In this document: positions 56,021 through 64,000 of the stretch, piece after piece | How the letters are laid out: the number at the start of each line of letters is the position of its first letter | How positions within the stretch are numbered: position 1 is the first letter of the stretch | Assembly (NCBI RefSeq): GCF_014640675.1 | Contig: NZ_BMHK01000014.1 | Location: 1 to 64,000, forward strand | Reading direction: 5' to 3' | Length of the DNA: 64,000 nt | Source of the DNA: Novosphingobium endophyticum | Lineage (GTDB): Bacteria > Pseudomonadota > Alphaproteobacteria > Sphingomonadales > Sphingomonadaceae | The notes under the pieces: model-generated | Told to the model about the DNA's origin: nothing | The model's database searches: none | Seen by the model: the letters and a program-made list of their open reading frames with translations, nothing else | Made by a program: the position numbers and the translations under genes

Positions 56021-56635
56021 ATGACCTTGACCGAGGATCGGTCCGCTTCCGCAACCCCCAGCCCCATGAACCCGGCGCGGCGCGCCATGATCGAAAGCCA
56101 GCTGCGCACCAGCGGCGTCAACGAACCCTGGGTGCTGAAGGCCATAGGCGGCGTGGCGCGCGAGGATTTCGTGCCGGGGAGCATGCGCGATGCGGCTTAC
56201 ATCGACCGCGCGATCCCGCTGGGCGAGGGCCGCTTTCTGGCCGCGCCGCTGGTTCATGCGAAGATGCTGGCCGAAGCCGAACCGAACCTGAAGGACAGGG
56301 CGCTCCTGATCGGAGACGGAGACGGGTATCTCGCCGCGCTGCTGCGTCCGCTGGTCGGTTCGCTCGACGCGGTCGCACCGGCCGATGCCACGGCGATGGC
56401 CGGCGAAGGCAGCTACTCGCTGATCGTGATCGACGGCGCGGTGGAGGAACTTCCCGCAAGCCTGGCAGGCCAACTCGCGACCGATGGCCGCCTTGTCACC
56501 GGCCTTATGGTCCGCGGTGTCCCGCGCCTTGCCGCTGGCCGCAAGGCCGCCGGCACCATTTCGCTGCTTCCGCTGGCCGAACTCGGCATTCCCGCTCTTC
56601 CCGAATTCGCGGCCCCGAAGCGCTGGAGCTTCTGA
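56021..56635 (+). CDS. degenerate protein-L-isoaspartate methyltransferase-like protein
   Basis: About 204 residues. The PIMT N-terminal region is recognisable (ARRAMIESQLRTSGVNEPWVLKAIGGVAREDFVPG, YIDRAIPLGEGRFLAAPLVHAKML). The SAM loop reads LLIGDGDGYLAALL and the following section to LIVIDGAVEELP is shorter than in true PIMTs, so SAM binding is doubtful. ATG at 56021 with GAGGGA upstream is preferred; earlier Met codons exist. It sits 5 bp before the tolC-like gene, an arrangement seen in other sphingomonads. Confidence 0.78.
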   Translation: MTLTEDRSASATPSPMNPARRAMIESQLRTSGVNEPWVLKAIGGVAREDFVPGSMRDAAYIDRAIPLGEGRFLAAPLVHAKMLAEAEPNLKDRALLIGDGDGYLAALLRPLVGSLDAVAPADATAMAGEGSYSLIVIDGAVEELPASLAGQLATDGRLVTGLMVRGVPRLAAGRKAAGTISLLPLAELGIPALPEFAAPKRWSF

Positions 56636-56640
56636 GCGGG

Positions 56641-58095
56641 ATGCGACACGTGGGGGGACGTGCCCGGCTGCTGGCAGGCATGGCCTGCGTCGGACTGGCG
56701 CAGGCGCCCGCCGCGCATGCCGACACCCTGCGTGAAGCGCTGATCCTTGCCTATCAGACCAACCCATCGCTTGAAGCGGCGCGCGCGGGGCAGCGCGCCA
56801 CCGATGAGAGTGTGCCCATCGCAAGAGCATCGGGCCTGCCCAGCGTCAGCGCCGACGTCAACTACACCGAATTCGTGAAGCGCAGTGCCAACTCCTTCAG
56901 CAGCCCGGAACGCGCCCTGAGCGCAGGCACCGACCTGAGCGTTCCGGTCTATTCCGGCGGGGCGGTAAAGAACCGGATCAAGGCGGCGAAGTACCGTGTC
57001 GAGGCGGGGCAGGCGGACCTGCGGGCAACCGAAAGCTCAATCTTCTCGGCCGTCGTCGCCGCCTACATGGACGTGATCCGCAACGAGGCTATCGTCGGCC
57101 TCGGCCGCAATCAGGTGGACGTGCTCCAGGTCAACCTCCAGGCCACCAGCGACCGTTTCGAGATCGGCGACCTGACCCGCACCGACGTCGCCCAGTCGCA
57201 GTCGCGCCTAGCGCTTGCACAGAGCGACCTGCTCACGGCCGAGGCAAATCTCGCCGCCGCGCGCGAGACCTATATCCAGCTCGTCGGCAAGGCGCCCGAG
57301 AGGCTCGAGCCGCCCCCGCCGCTGCCTAACCTGCCGGAGAGCCCGCAGCAGGCTGTCGTCCAGGCGCTCGAATACAATCCCGATCTCATCGCCGCCCGCG
57401 AGCGTACCAGGGCAGCCGAGAAGGACATCGACGTCGCGGGAGCCGGACGCTTGCCCAGGGTCAGCCTCTACGCCTCGGGCGGCTACAACGACTATTTCGG
57501 TACGCTCGGCGGCAACGTCTCGGCGGACATCGCGCAAACCGAAAAGACCGCACAGGCCGGCGCTTCAATCTCGATACCGATCTTTCAGGGCGGTCTGCCC
57601 GCCGCCCAGCGCCGTCAGGCGCAGGCGCAGGCCTCCGCTGCCCTGGAAACGGAAATCGCGATCGAGCGCGACGTCATCGCCCAGGTGCGCGCGGCCTACA
57701 GTTCATGGCTCGCCTCGAAGGATCTGATCGAATCGAACCAGATCGCGGTCGATGCCGCCCGGCTCAGCCTCGAAGGCGTGCGCGCCGAGAACACCGTCGG
57801 AAACCGCACGATTCTCGACATTCTCGATGCCGAGCAAGAACTGCTCAACGCCCAGGTGCAGCTCGTGACAGCGCGCCGCAACGCCTATGTCGCCGGGTTC
57901 GCCCTGCTGGCGGCGATGGGCCGAGCCGAAGCCCGCGATCTCAATCTGGATGGCGGCACGCTCTATGACCCCGAGGTCAACTACGAGCGCGTCAGGGACA
58001 AGATCTTTGACTGGGACGACGATCCGGCTCCGGTCGCCAGGTCTACGCGCACCGTTGACACGCCGGTGCAGGACGGAGACATTCCGCAGCAATGA
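56641..58095 (+). CDS. TolC-family outer membrane channel
   Basis: A 484-residue outer-membrane efflux protein: signal peptide (LLAGMACVGLAQAPAAHA), then two repeated halves of helical barrel and beta strands (LREALILAYQTNPSLEAARAG; AVVQALEYNPDLIAARERTR), with IGDLTRTDVAQSQSRLA and VGNRTILDILDAEQELLNAQ as TolC landmarks. It should serve type I secretion or RND efflux. No pump gene is adjacent. Its stop overlaps the start of the PopZ-like gene. Confidence 0.92.
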   Translation: MRHVGGRARLLAGMACVGLAQAPAAHADTLREALILAYQTNPSLEAARAGQRATDESVPIARASGLPSVSADVNYTEFVKRSANSFSSPERALSAGTDLSVPVYSGGAVKNRIKAAKYRVEAGQADLRATESSIFSAVVAAYMDVIRNEAIVGLGRNQVDVLQVNLQATSDRFEIGDLTRTDVAQSQSRLALAQSDLLTAEANLAAARETYIQLVGKAPERLEPPPPLPNLPESPQQAVVQALEYNPDLIAARERTRAAEKDIDVAGAGRLPRVSLYASGGYNDYFGTLGGNVSADIAQTEKTAQAGASISIPIFQGGLPAAQRRQAQAQASAALETEIAIERDVIAQVRAAYSSWLASKDLIESNQIAVDAARLSLEGVRAENTVGNRTILDILDAEQELLNAQVQLVTARRNAYVAGFALLAAMGRAEARDLNLDGGTLYDPEVNYERVRDKIFDWDDDPAPVARSTRTVDTPVQDGDIPQQ

Positions 58096-58616
58096 GCGCG
58101 CGGGCCGAATCGGGACAGCCGAAACGTGCGCGCTCAGGTCAGGGGCGTTCGAAAGGGGCAAGCGTCATGCGTCAGGGCAGTGAACCGTCGGTCGAGGAGA
58201 TTCTCCAGTCGATCAAGCAGGTGATCGCGCGCGACAACCGTGCCGGTGCCCGAATCGAGCGCAACCGCCGCGCCACCGAAGGGGTTATCGGAGACGAGCC
58301 GGCCGAAGAGGACGACGTGCTCGAGTTGGCGGAAGCCGCCGAACTGGAACCCGACGCGGACGACGACGATGAGAATCCGACTCTGGTTCAGCCGGAGACG
58401 CGCAATTCCATGCGCGAATCGCTTGCCGCGCTCGCAATGCTGTCCGAACCCGGCGCGCCGCCGCAGATCGTCCGGTCCGGCGAAACGTCGCTTGAGGCGC
58501 TGACGCGCGAACTGCTGCGCCCGGCCCTTGCGGAATGGCTCGAAAAGAACCTGCCGCCACTTGTCGAGCGTATGGTCGCGGCCGAAATCTCGCGGATCGT
58601 CGGCAAGAAGGGCTGA
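58092..58616 (+). CDS. PopZ-like polar organising protein (DUF2497)
   Basis: A 174-residue protein with the DUF2497 two-ended layout: SVEEILQSIKQVIARDN near the N terminus, a disordered acidic middle (about 65-100), and the C-terminal helices LTRELLRPALAEWLEKNLPPLVERMVAAEISRIV that mediate assembly in Caulobacter PopZ. It would form a polar hub for chromosome anchoring. ATG at 58092 overlaps the previous stop; ATG at 58167 (MRQGSEPSVEEIL) matches other family starts better. Confidence 0.85.
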   Translation: MSARAESGQPKRARSGQGRSKGASVMRQGSEPSVEEILQSIKQVIARDNRAGARIERNRRATEGVIGDEPAEEDDVLELAEAAELEPDADDDDENPTLVQPETRNSMRESLAALAMLSEPGAPPQIVRSGETSLEALTRELLRPALAEWLEKNLPPLVERMVAAEISRIVGKKG

Positions 58617-58681
58617 GTACCGGCGGTCCGGACGGGCCTGTGGTCTGGACCTCTGACCAGTCCCACCCTACCTGACCAAGC

Positions 58682-59113
58682 ATGGCCAAACCCGATCCAG
58701 CGCTGCTCGACCCCGCGCGCTATCCATTTTCCTGCACGATCGAAACGCGTTTCAGCGACCTCGACGTCAATATGCACATCAACCACGTGGCGCTGGCCGG
58801 CATGGTCGAAGACGGTCGTGTCCGGTTCCATCAGAAGATCGGGTACAGCGATCTCCTGGTGAACCAGTCCTCGATGGTAGCCAACCTCCAGGTCGATTTC
58901 CTCGGAGAGGGCCAGTACCCCGCCGCGATCGCCGTGCACAGCGCGGTAGGCGAGGTCGGCCGGACCAGCCATCGCATCATCAACCTCGTCACGCAGGACG
59001 GTCGGTTAATCGCCCTGGCGCAAACGACGATCGTCGCCGTTGGCCCGGATGGCCCCAGCCCCCTGCCGGATCGCTTCAGGCAGGCCATCCCGCAATGGAT
59101 GCTGCGCGCATGA
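58682..59113 (+). CDS. acyl-CoA thioesterase, hotdog fold
   Basis: A 143-residue 4HBT-type thioesterase: CTIETRFSDLDVNMHINHVALAGMVEDGRVRF carries the catalytic Asp of the family, and SHRIINLVTQDGRLIALAQTTIVAV the last strands. Substrate not known. ATGA overlap with the next gene. Confidence 0.88.
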   Translation: MAKPDPALLDPARYPFSCTIETRFSDLDVNMHINHVALAGMVEDGRVRFHQKIGYSDLLVNQSSMVANLQVDFLGEGQYPAAIAVHSAVGEVGRTSHRIINLVTQDGRLIALAQTTIVAVGPDGPSPLPDRFRQAIPQWMLRA

Positions 59114-59499
59114 GCACGTTCGAAAAGCAGCTCGAGCAGGCGCGCGAGGCGCTGGCGAAGGCGGGGGGCAGCGGCATCCGGCGTCACATCTTCATCTGCG
59201 CCGAACCGCAGAAAAGCGAATGCTGCTCGCCTGAAAAGGGGAAGGCGGCCTGGAAGTACCTAAAGAAGCGGCTCAAGCAGCTCGGTCTCGACGGACCCAG
59301 GTCGGACACGCGGGGCGGGATTGCCCGGACCAAGGCCGATTGCCTGCGCATCTGCGCCGTCGGCCCGGTCGCGGTCGTCTGGCCGGACGGGGTCTGGTAT
59401 CATTCCTGCACCGAGGAGGCGCTCGAACGGATCATCCAGGAACACCTGATCGGCGGCAAGCCGGTGGAGGACTTCCGCCTGCGTCCGCCGGGCGACTGA
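59110..59499 (+). CDS. (2Fe-2S) thioredoxin-like ferredoxin
   Basis: A 129-residue protein with HIFICAEPQKSECCSPEKG, then TKADCLRICAVGPVAVVWPDGVWYHSCTEE: the cysteine spacing fits thioredoxin-like [2Fe-2S] ferredoxins. The electron partner is unknown. Its start overlaps the thioesterase stop. Confidence 0.87.
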   Translation: MSTFEKQLEQAREALAKAGGSGIRRHIFICAEPQKSECCSPEKGKAAWKYLKKRLKQLGLDGPRSDTRGGIARTKADCLRICAVGPVAVVWPDGVWYHSCTEEALERIIQEHLIGGKPVEDFRLRPPGD

Positions 59500-59508
59500 A
59501 CGCCGCCG

Positions 59509-59802
59509 TCAGCGGTTCAGCTCATCCTCCAGGGGATCGATGATCGAATCGTCGTGTCCCGTTCCGCTTGACAGGAACACGAGGCCCATCAGCGCGGATG
59601 CCAACAGCATGGTGAACCCGATGCCCAGCGCGGTCGCGATGTAGAGGTGGACCGAAACCATCCCGTTCGAACGGTACAGCACGCTGATCGCCACCACCAC
59701 CAGCGCAACGGTTGTCGCCATCATCCAGCGCATGATGCGCCGAAACCTGCCCCAGGCATGCGCGGCATTGGCCGGATCTTCGAGCGGGGAATGCGGTATC
59801 AT
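59509..59802 (-). CDS. small membrane protein
   Basis: A 97-residue protein with two transmembrane helices (RWMMATTVALVVVAISVLY and ATALGIGFTMLLASALMGLVFLSS) and a polar C terminus. No recognised domain. ATG at 59802. Convergent with the ferredoxin gene, 10 bp apart. Confidence 0.75.
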   Translation of the reverse strand: MIPHSPLEDPANAAHAWGRFRRIMRWMMATTVALVVVAISVLYRSNGMVSVHLYIATALGIGFTMLLASALMGLVFLSSGTGHDDSIIDPLEDELNR

Positions 59803-59940
59803 CTCAGCCCATGTGTGCGCTGGCTGATACGATCGCAAGGGCCTTCCGCCCGGTCGCCCGAGGAATCTGCCGAAGTGGCTAGCGGCCGGCTTCTGTGATA
59901 TTCTCTGCGAGGCAACAGCCAGAACAGGGAGAGTACGACG

Positions 59941-60366
59941 ATGACGATCGGGCGGATTATCGAAGGTCGCGAGGCTGTCCTGACCTGCCAGATCTCGAAC
60001 ACGGTAAGCGAAGCCACCGGAATACTTGCCGAACGCCGCATCGGCGCCCTGCCGGTGTTCGATGGCGACACCCTCGTCGGGATGTTCTCGGAACGCGACG
60101 TGATCTACCGGCTGCACGAGATCGGACCGGATATTCTGCAACGGCCCATCGGCGAAGTGATGACCGCGCCGGCGGTCACCGTCGAGCCCGAAACGCAGGT
60201 CATGACCGCCCTGGCGCTGATGACGCGCCGCCGCATGCGCCATCTGCCGGTCATGCAAGGTGGCCGCATGATCGGCCTCGTGTCGATCGGGGATCTGGTG
60301 AAGTACCGGATCGAAAAGGTCGAATCCGAAGCCGCCGCGATGCGCGAGTATATTCAGATGGCATGA
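59941..60366 (+). CDS. CBS-domain protein
   Basis: A 141-residue protein consisting of two CBS motifs (TVSEATGILAERRIGALPVFDGDTLVGMFSERDVIYRL and MTALALMTRRRMRHLPVMQGGRMIGLVSIGDLVKYRI). Such stand-alone CBS pairs bind adenine nucleotides and regulate partners. Upstream region 59803-59940 holds its promoter. Confidence 0.92.
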   Translation: MTIGRIIEGREAVLTCQISNTVSEATGILAERRIGALPVFDGDTLVGMFSERDVIYRLHEIGPDILQRPIGEVMTAPAVTVEPETQVMTALALMTRRRMRHLPVMQGGRMIGLVSIGDLVKYRIEKVESEAAAMREYIQMA

Positions 60367-60423
60367 CGGCCCGCGTAGCGTCGTCCCTTGCCGCGCCCGA
60401 CCGGGAGGCTTACATCGGCGGGC

Positions 60424-60756
60424 ATGGAGCAGAAAACCCCGACACTCAGCCCTTCGGCCGCCGCGCGCGTGGCCGCCATTGCCGCCAAACAGGGCAAGGC
60501 CGCCATCCTTCGCCTTTCGGTCGAAGGTGGCGGGTGTTCCGGCTTCCAGTACAGGTTCGGCCTTGCCGACGACCTTGAGGTGGAGGATTCGGTGACGGAA
60601 ACTGACGGGGTGAAGCTCGCGGTTGACCCGGTAAGCCTGGATCTGGTGAGCGGCTGCATCGTCGATTACGTCGAATCGCTGGGCGGCGCGGCATTCCGGG
60701 TCGAGAATCCCAATGCCGCGGCAGGCTGCGGCTGCGGGTCAAGCTTCAGCGTCTGA
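60424..60756 (+). CDS. A-type Fe-S carrier (ErpA/IscA-like)
   Basis: A 110-residue A-type protein with the cysteines in VEGGGCSGFQYRF and AAGCGCGSSFSV and the VENPNAAAG turn. Probably delivers clusters to dehydrogenases, complementing SufA at 33071. Placed between the CBS protein and xth, 48 bp upstream of xth. Confidence 0.93.
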   Translation: MEQKTPTLSPSAAARVAAIAAKQGKAAILRLSVEGGGCSGFQYRFGLADDLEVEDSVTETDGVKLAVDPVSLDLVSGCIVDYVESLGGAAFRVENPNAAAGCGCGSSFSV

Positions 60757-60804
60757 ACCGGCTTTCGGCTTGACGAACGGGCGTCCGGCTGACGACAAGG
60801 CGCC

Positions 60805-61578
60805 ATGAAAATCACAAGCTTCAATATCAACGGCGTCAAGGCACGCCTGCCCCGCCTGCTCGAATGGCTCGAGGAGACGCGGCCGTCCGTCGCGTGCCTG
60901 CAGGAAATCAAGTGCCAGGACGAGAGCTTCCCGATCGGTGAGTTCGAGAAGCTCGGCTACCGGGGCATCTGGCATGGCCAGAAGGGCTTCAACGGCGTCG
61001 CCATCCTGGCCGACGGCGAAGCGCCCGTCGAAGTCCAGCGCGGCCTTACCGGCGAACCCGAGGACGACCACTCACGCTATCTTGAAGCCAATGTCTTCGG
61101 CCTGCGCGTGGTGTGCATCTACCTGCCGAACGGCAATCCCGTTCCCGGACCCAAGTTCGATTACAAGCTGCGCTGGATGAAGCGCCTGCGCGAACGCATG
61201 GCCGCCATCGCGGCCGAGGAAGTTCCCGCCATCGTCACCGGCGATTTCAACGTGATCCCGACCGACCACGATGTCTGGTCACCCGCCGCGATGGCCGCCG
61301 ACGCGCTGATGCAGCCGGAATCGCGCGACGCCTATGTCCGGCTGCTCGGCGATGGCTGGACCGACGCGCTCGCCATCCACAACCCGCGCGGCGGCGTATG
61401 GACCTACTGGGACTATCAGGCCGGCGCATGGCAGCGCGATCAAGGCTTTCGCATCGATCACGCGCTGCTTTCTCCCGAGCTGGCGGACCGCCTGGTCGCC
61501 TGCGGCGTCGACAAGGCGCATCGCGGGCGGGAGAGGGCCAGCGACCATGCCCCGATCTGGGTGGAACTGCGGGACTGA
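60805..61578 (+). CDS. xth: exodeoxyribonuclease III
   Basis: A 257-residue AP endonuclease: SFNINGVKARLPRLLEW, the metal Glu in CLQEIKCQDE, IYLPNGNPVPG, TGDFNVIPTDHD and the catalytic SDHAPIWVEL. Repairs abasic sites. ATG at 60805. Confidence 0.95.
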   Translation: MKITSFNINGVKARLPRLLEWLEETRPSVACLQEIKCQDESFPIGEFEKLGYRGIWHGQKGFNGVAILADGEAPVEVQRGLTGEPEDDHSRYLEANVFGLRVVCIYLPNGNPVPGPKFDYKLRWMKRLRERMAAIAAEEVPAIVTGDFNVIPTDHDVWSPAAMAADALMQPESRDAYVRLLGDGWTDALAIHNPRGGVWTYWDYQAGAWQRDQGFRIDHALLSPELADRLVACGVDKAHRGRERASDHAPIWVELRD

Positions 61579-61593
61579 TCAGCCCCGCCGGCA

Positions 61594-62223
61594 TCACCGA
61601 TAGAAGATGTGGTTGTCCACTTGCGTGAGGCGCGTCAGGCGCCAGCCGGGCGAAACGCGCGCGGCGTGGAAGAACAAGGCGCCCTTTGCCGGGCTGGTCC
61701 AGCTGCTCTCAACCGCGATACGGGCGATTGCCACGGCGCGTTTCCAGTCCTTCGAGCCCTCGCGAATGCTGGGCATGCGGTTGCCGCGGATGAAGGAGAA
61801 CTGCGAGCGCTGGTAGACGACGCCGCAGTAAGTCGACGGGAAGCGCCCGGATTCGGTACGATTGATGATCACGCGGCCGACAGCGAGCTGACCTTCCAGC
61901 GATTCGCCGCGCGCCTCGAAATAGATGGCGCCGGCAAGGCAGCGCATTTGCTCGTCGAGTGTCTCGGGCATCGCCTGCTCGCCGACCAGTTCGGCCAGCG
62001 AGGCCGGCTCGCCAGGGCTGCCTTCGTCGGCAGCTGCTTCCGCCGCCTCAGTGACGAGGGGCTGGACAACCGGCTCGGAGACGAATGTTGTCGGGGCCTG
62101 CGGTTTAGCCAGGATCGGAGCGATTTCCGATGGGGCTGCGCCCGACCCCTGGGCGCTGAATAATGCGGTTGTTACTGTTGCGGCCAGCGCTGCCACGCTC
62201 GCCCATTGTACCTTGGTTCGCAT
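61594..62223 (-). CDS. SleB-like cell wall hydrolase
   Basis: A 209-residue secreted protein with a signal-like helix (ASVAALAATVTTALFSA), an A/P/E-rich linker and a Hydrolase_2 (SleB) domain: CLAGAIYFEARGESLEGQLAVGRVIINR, FPSTYCGVVYQRSQFSF and ALFFHAARVSPGW. The catalytic Glu in YFEARGES is present. Lytic action on peptidoglycan. ATG at 62223. Confidence 0.9.
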   Translation of the reverse strand: MRTKVQWASVAALAATVTTALFSAQGSGAAPSEIAPILAKPQAPTTFVSEPVVQPLVTEAAEAAADEGSPGEPASLAELVGEQAMPETLDEQMRCLAGAIYFEARGESLEGQLAVGRVIINRTESGRFPSTYCGVVYQRSQFSFIRGNRMPSIREGSKDWKRAVAIARIAVESSWTSPAKGALFFHAARVSPGWRLTRLTQVDNHIFYR

Positions 62224-62271
62224 TCGGACTTTGTCAAAAGCGGTGAACCCATCCGACACAGGTGCAAACAG

Positions 62272-62289
62272 AAGGCCCGACCGGGCCTT
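62272..62289. terminator. hairpin between DUF1491 and the SleB-like gene
   Basis: AAGGCCCG-AC-CGGGCCTT, followed on the plus strand by TTCTTT. It lies in the 190-bp gap 62224-62414. Orientation is unclear: the better T run is on the plus strand, but the only genes that could end here are on the minus strand. Confidence 0.45.
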
Positions 62290-62414
62290 TTCTTTCTGTC
62301 CACGCCTGCCGACGATTCCCCGTCTGCGTGCTAGCCGGGCAGACCTTATTGCCCCCCCGCCGCTTCCGCGTCTGCGGGGGGCCCATACCTTGCATTCCTT
62401 GCAAGTCAACCGCG

Positions 62415-62747
62415 TTAATCAGAATATCCGATAAAGCGCTCGGCCTCCGCGACGTCCAGTTCGACAACCCAGAGATCCCGATCCTGGCTGATGCGGCGCT
62501 CGATGAATGCCGAGATCGCCCGCGAATCGTCAGTTTCCTGCTGTCTCGAGCGGCACCAGGAGCGCGTGCCGTCGAGTTGCGGCATCCGCTCGAAAATTCG
62601 CGGATTCCCGCCCTTTTCGGTGAGCACGAGCATTATCGTCCCGGCGTCGCGTTCACCTTTGTTGAGAACGGTGGCGAAACCTCCCTCTGCCTGAACCCGG
62701 CGAATCAGCCCGGCCACTTCAAGATGCGCGGGGAGACGCTGTTCCAT
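62415..62747 (-). CDS. DUF1491 protein
   Basis: A 110-residue protein of the alphaproteobacterial DUF1491 family: AGLIRRVQAEGGFATVLNKGERDAGTIMLVL, then DGTRSW and a C-terminal helix RDLWVVELDVAEAERFI. Function unknown. Same strand as the thioesterase and ptsN genes, 3 bp after the former, so likely cotranscribed. Confidence 0.85.
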   Translation of the reverse strand: MEQRLPAHLEVAGLIRRVQAEGGFATVLNKGERDAGTIMLVLTEKGGNPRIFERMPQLDGTRSWCRSRQQETDDSRAISAFIERRISQDRDLWVVELDVAEAERFIGYSD

Positions 62748-62750
62748 CGG

Positions 62751-63254
62751 TCAGGGCGCCGTGCCGGAATAGCCCGGCAGACTGGAAAGCGGAATGCGCG
62801 AGCGCATGAAAGTGCCGGTGCCGCGGCCGACTTCGTCGCCCTCCTCGTCTACCAGGCGTGACTCGGCCACCAGGACCCGCCGGCGACCACTGACCCAGCG
62901 CCCTTCGGCGACCACCGTGCCGCCGCGTATCGGCTTGCTGAGGAGCAGATTGAAGGAGGTGGTCAGCAGGAAGCGATCGGTAATCAGCGTGTTCGCCGCA
63001 TAGAACGCCGCATCGTCCAGCATCTTGAAATAGATCGTCCCGTGCGCGGCGCCGGCGGCATGGAAACAATCGGGCTCGACGTCAAAAGTGATGCGCGACA
63101 GGCCCTCGCCGAGGATTTCCAGCCGGGAACGGAACATCCGGTTGACCGGCGCGGAGGCGTAGAGTCCTTCCAGCGCGCGCCAGTGCAGGCCGGCCCCGAC
63201 GGCGTCCAGGTCGCCTCCGGGGGTAGCGTCAGGCGGCATCGCGATCGATGACAT
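62751..63254 (-). CDS. PaaI-family thioesterase
   Basis: A 167-residue hotdog protein: HAAGAAHGTIYFKMLDDAAFYAAN is the PaaI-type active site region (HGG replaced by AHG), then LTTSFNLLLSKPIRGGTVVAEGRWVS. ATG at 63254 overlaps the ptsN stop by 26 bp; ATG at 63239 is the alternative. Probable acyl-CoA thioesterase; substrate unknown. Confidence 0.85.
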   Translation of the reverse strand: MSSIAMPPDATPGGDLDAVGAGLHWRALEGLYASAPVNRMFRSRLEILGEGLSRITFDVEPDCFHAAGAAHGTIYFKMLDDAAFYAANTLITDRFLLTTSFNLLLSKPIRGGTVVAEGRWVSGRRRVLVAESRLVDEEGDEVGRGTGTFMRSRIPLSSLPGYSGTAP

Positions 63255-63690
63255 TGCTCAGAAGGCTGTACAGAACTTCCGGTCCCCGCGCGGCAATAAG
63301 CTCCTCATGCATACGCTCGTCGCGCATCATCCGTGAAATCGCGGCGAGCGCGTGAAGGTGCGCGGCACCCGCACCCTCGGGAGAAAGCAGGCCGAACACG
63401 AGATCCACCGGCATGCCGTCGGCCGAATCGAACTCGACCGGCGCCTCGAGCCGCATGAACGCGGCAACGGGGCGTTTCAGCCCTTCAATGCGCGCGTGCG
63501 GGATCGCGATGCGGCGGCCGAAACCGGTACTGCCAAGCTCCTCGCGCTCGACCATCCGTTCCAGAACAGCGTCGCGATCCAGATCGTAGACTTTCGCGAA
63601 AAGGCTGGCGAGTTCGCCCATGATGAGATCCTTGCTGCCCACGGCGGCTGTCGTGACCGCCTCAGGCAGCAGAGTAAAAAGACCGTTCAT
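63229..63690 (-). CDS. ptsN: PTS IIA-like nitrogen-regulatory protein PtsN
   Basis: A 153-residue EIIA-Ntr protein. The phosphorylated His is in GRRIAIPHARIEGL; VDLVFGLLSPEGAGAAHLHALAAISRMMRDE is the conserved second half. Receives phosphate from PtsO and tunes potassium, nitrogen or phosphate responses. It follows hpf, as in the widespread rpoN-hpf-ptsN order. Confidence 0.94.
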   Translation of the reverse strand: MNGLFTLLPEAVTTAAVGSKDLIMGELASLFAKVYDLDRDAVLERMVEREELGSTGFGRRIAIPHARIEGLKRPVAAFMRLEAPVEFDSADGMPVDLVFGLLSPEGAGAAHLHALAAISRMMRDERMHEELIAARGPEVLYSLLSNVIDRDAA

Positions 63691-63739
63691 TTGTCGATTT
63701 CTGATTCTGGTGACCGGTTGACAACTAAAAATTGCACCC

Positions 63740-63762
63740 GGCTCCCGGTAAAACCGGGAGCC
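63740..63762 (-). terminator. hairpin between hpf and ptsN
   Basis: GGCTCCCGG-TAAAA-CCGGGAGCC, a 9-bp GC-rich stem. On the minus strand it follows the hpf stop by 55 bp, with a T run only after GGGTGCAA, so termination may be partial and leave some read-through into ptsN. On the plus strand it is followed by ATCGTTTTT. Confidence 0.55.
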
Positions 63763-63816
63763 ATCGTTTTTCCCTTAGATCAGGAATCCAAGCGCCGGCG
63801 AAATCGCCGTTCGGCA

Positions 63817-64000
63817 TCAATGGGGTTCGACCCAGCCGATCGACCCATCGCCGCGGCGGTAGACCATATTATGGCGGCCAGTTCCAGCGTTTTTGAAAAA
63901 CAACGCCGTTGTGTTGCGCAAGTCGAGCATCATGACCGCGTCCGAAACCGTGGCTTCGGGAACGTCCACGCGGGTTTCCGCGATCACCACCGGGGCGTCG
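63817..64000 (-). CDS. hpf: ribosome hibernation promoting factor, C-terminal end (runs off the right edge)
   Basis: About 61 codons are visible, ending at the stop at 63817: VIAETRVDVPEATVSDAVMML, DLRNTTALFFKNAGTG, HNMVYRRGDGSIGWVEPH. This is the C-terminal dimerisation domain of long-form HPF, which joins 70S ribosomes into 100S particles in stationary phase. The N-terminal domain lies outside the window. Gene order hpf-ptsN supports the call. Confidence 0.9.
   Translation of the reverse strand, partial: DAPVVIAETRVDVPEATVSDAVMMLDLRNTTALFFKNAGTGRHNMVYRRGDGSIGWVEPH

Overview
The window looks like the chromosome of a Sphingomonadales alphaproteobacterium (Novosphingobium or Sphingomonas type). 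It is high in GC and has a UrcA-family protein, a PopZ-like DUF2497 protein, DUF2093/DUF1491/DUF1289 small proteins, LytTR/LytS-type two-component pairs, a SUF-only iron-sulfur operon and a LexA box of the alphaproteobacterial GTTC-N7-GTTC type. Genus is an inference from gene content, not from a marker gene.  Layout: (1) 1-3.7 kb is the end of an integrated element abutting the 3' end of a tRNA-Arg(CCG) gene. It holds pieces of ISL3- and IS21-type insertion sequences, a FitAB/VapBC toxin-antitoxin pair and a large serine recombinase whose last codons run antisense through the tRNA. (2) 4.0-14.1 kb is core chromosome: SOS-controlled mmcB, an RhlE-type RNA helicase, a fatty-acid hydroxylase-type membrane enzyme, an MFS exporter, rplM-rpsI, cutA-ctaA, a MerC protein, thiS-thiG and conserved proteins of unknown function. 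(3) 14.86-23.13 kb is an 8.3-kb island inserted in a gene for a prokaryotic ionotropic-glutamate-receptor-like channel. The two halves of that gene lie on either side, and a 7-bp direct repeat (AGAAGAG) marks both junctions. The island carries a divergent pair (an unknown 376-residue protein and a TOTE-type primase-helicase fusion), an AAA/DUF4143 ATPase, a broken hsdR, a higBA toxin-antitoxin operon, an AlpA-type regulator and a frameshifted P4-type integrase. (4) 23.6-64 kb is core chromosome again: an AMP-binding acyl-CoA synthetase, pyrD, a nine-gene suf operon (Rrf2 regulator-sufB-DUF559-sufC-sufD-sufS-sufT-GNAT-sufA), a PfkB kinase, purD and xseA with overlapping divergent start codons, an M23 peptidase, rpmB, tadA, RNase T2, nadC, two LytTR/histidine-kinase systems, a DsbA-like protein, an M48 protease, a lipid kinase, UrcA, class I fumarase, a TolC-type channel, a PopZ-like protein, iron-sulfur and DNA-repair enzymes, and finally ptsN with the end of hpf.  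The most interesting parts are the defence-type island and how precisely its insertion can be read, the degenerate endonuclease-like protein embedded in the suf operon, and the 20-bp-phased direct repeats upstream of urcA next to a LytTR regulator. No CRISPR array, rRNA or riboswitch was seen; one tRNA is present.
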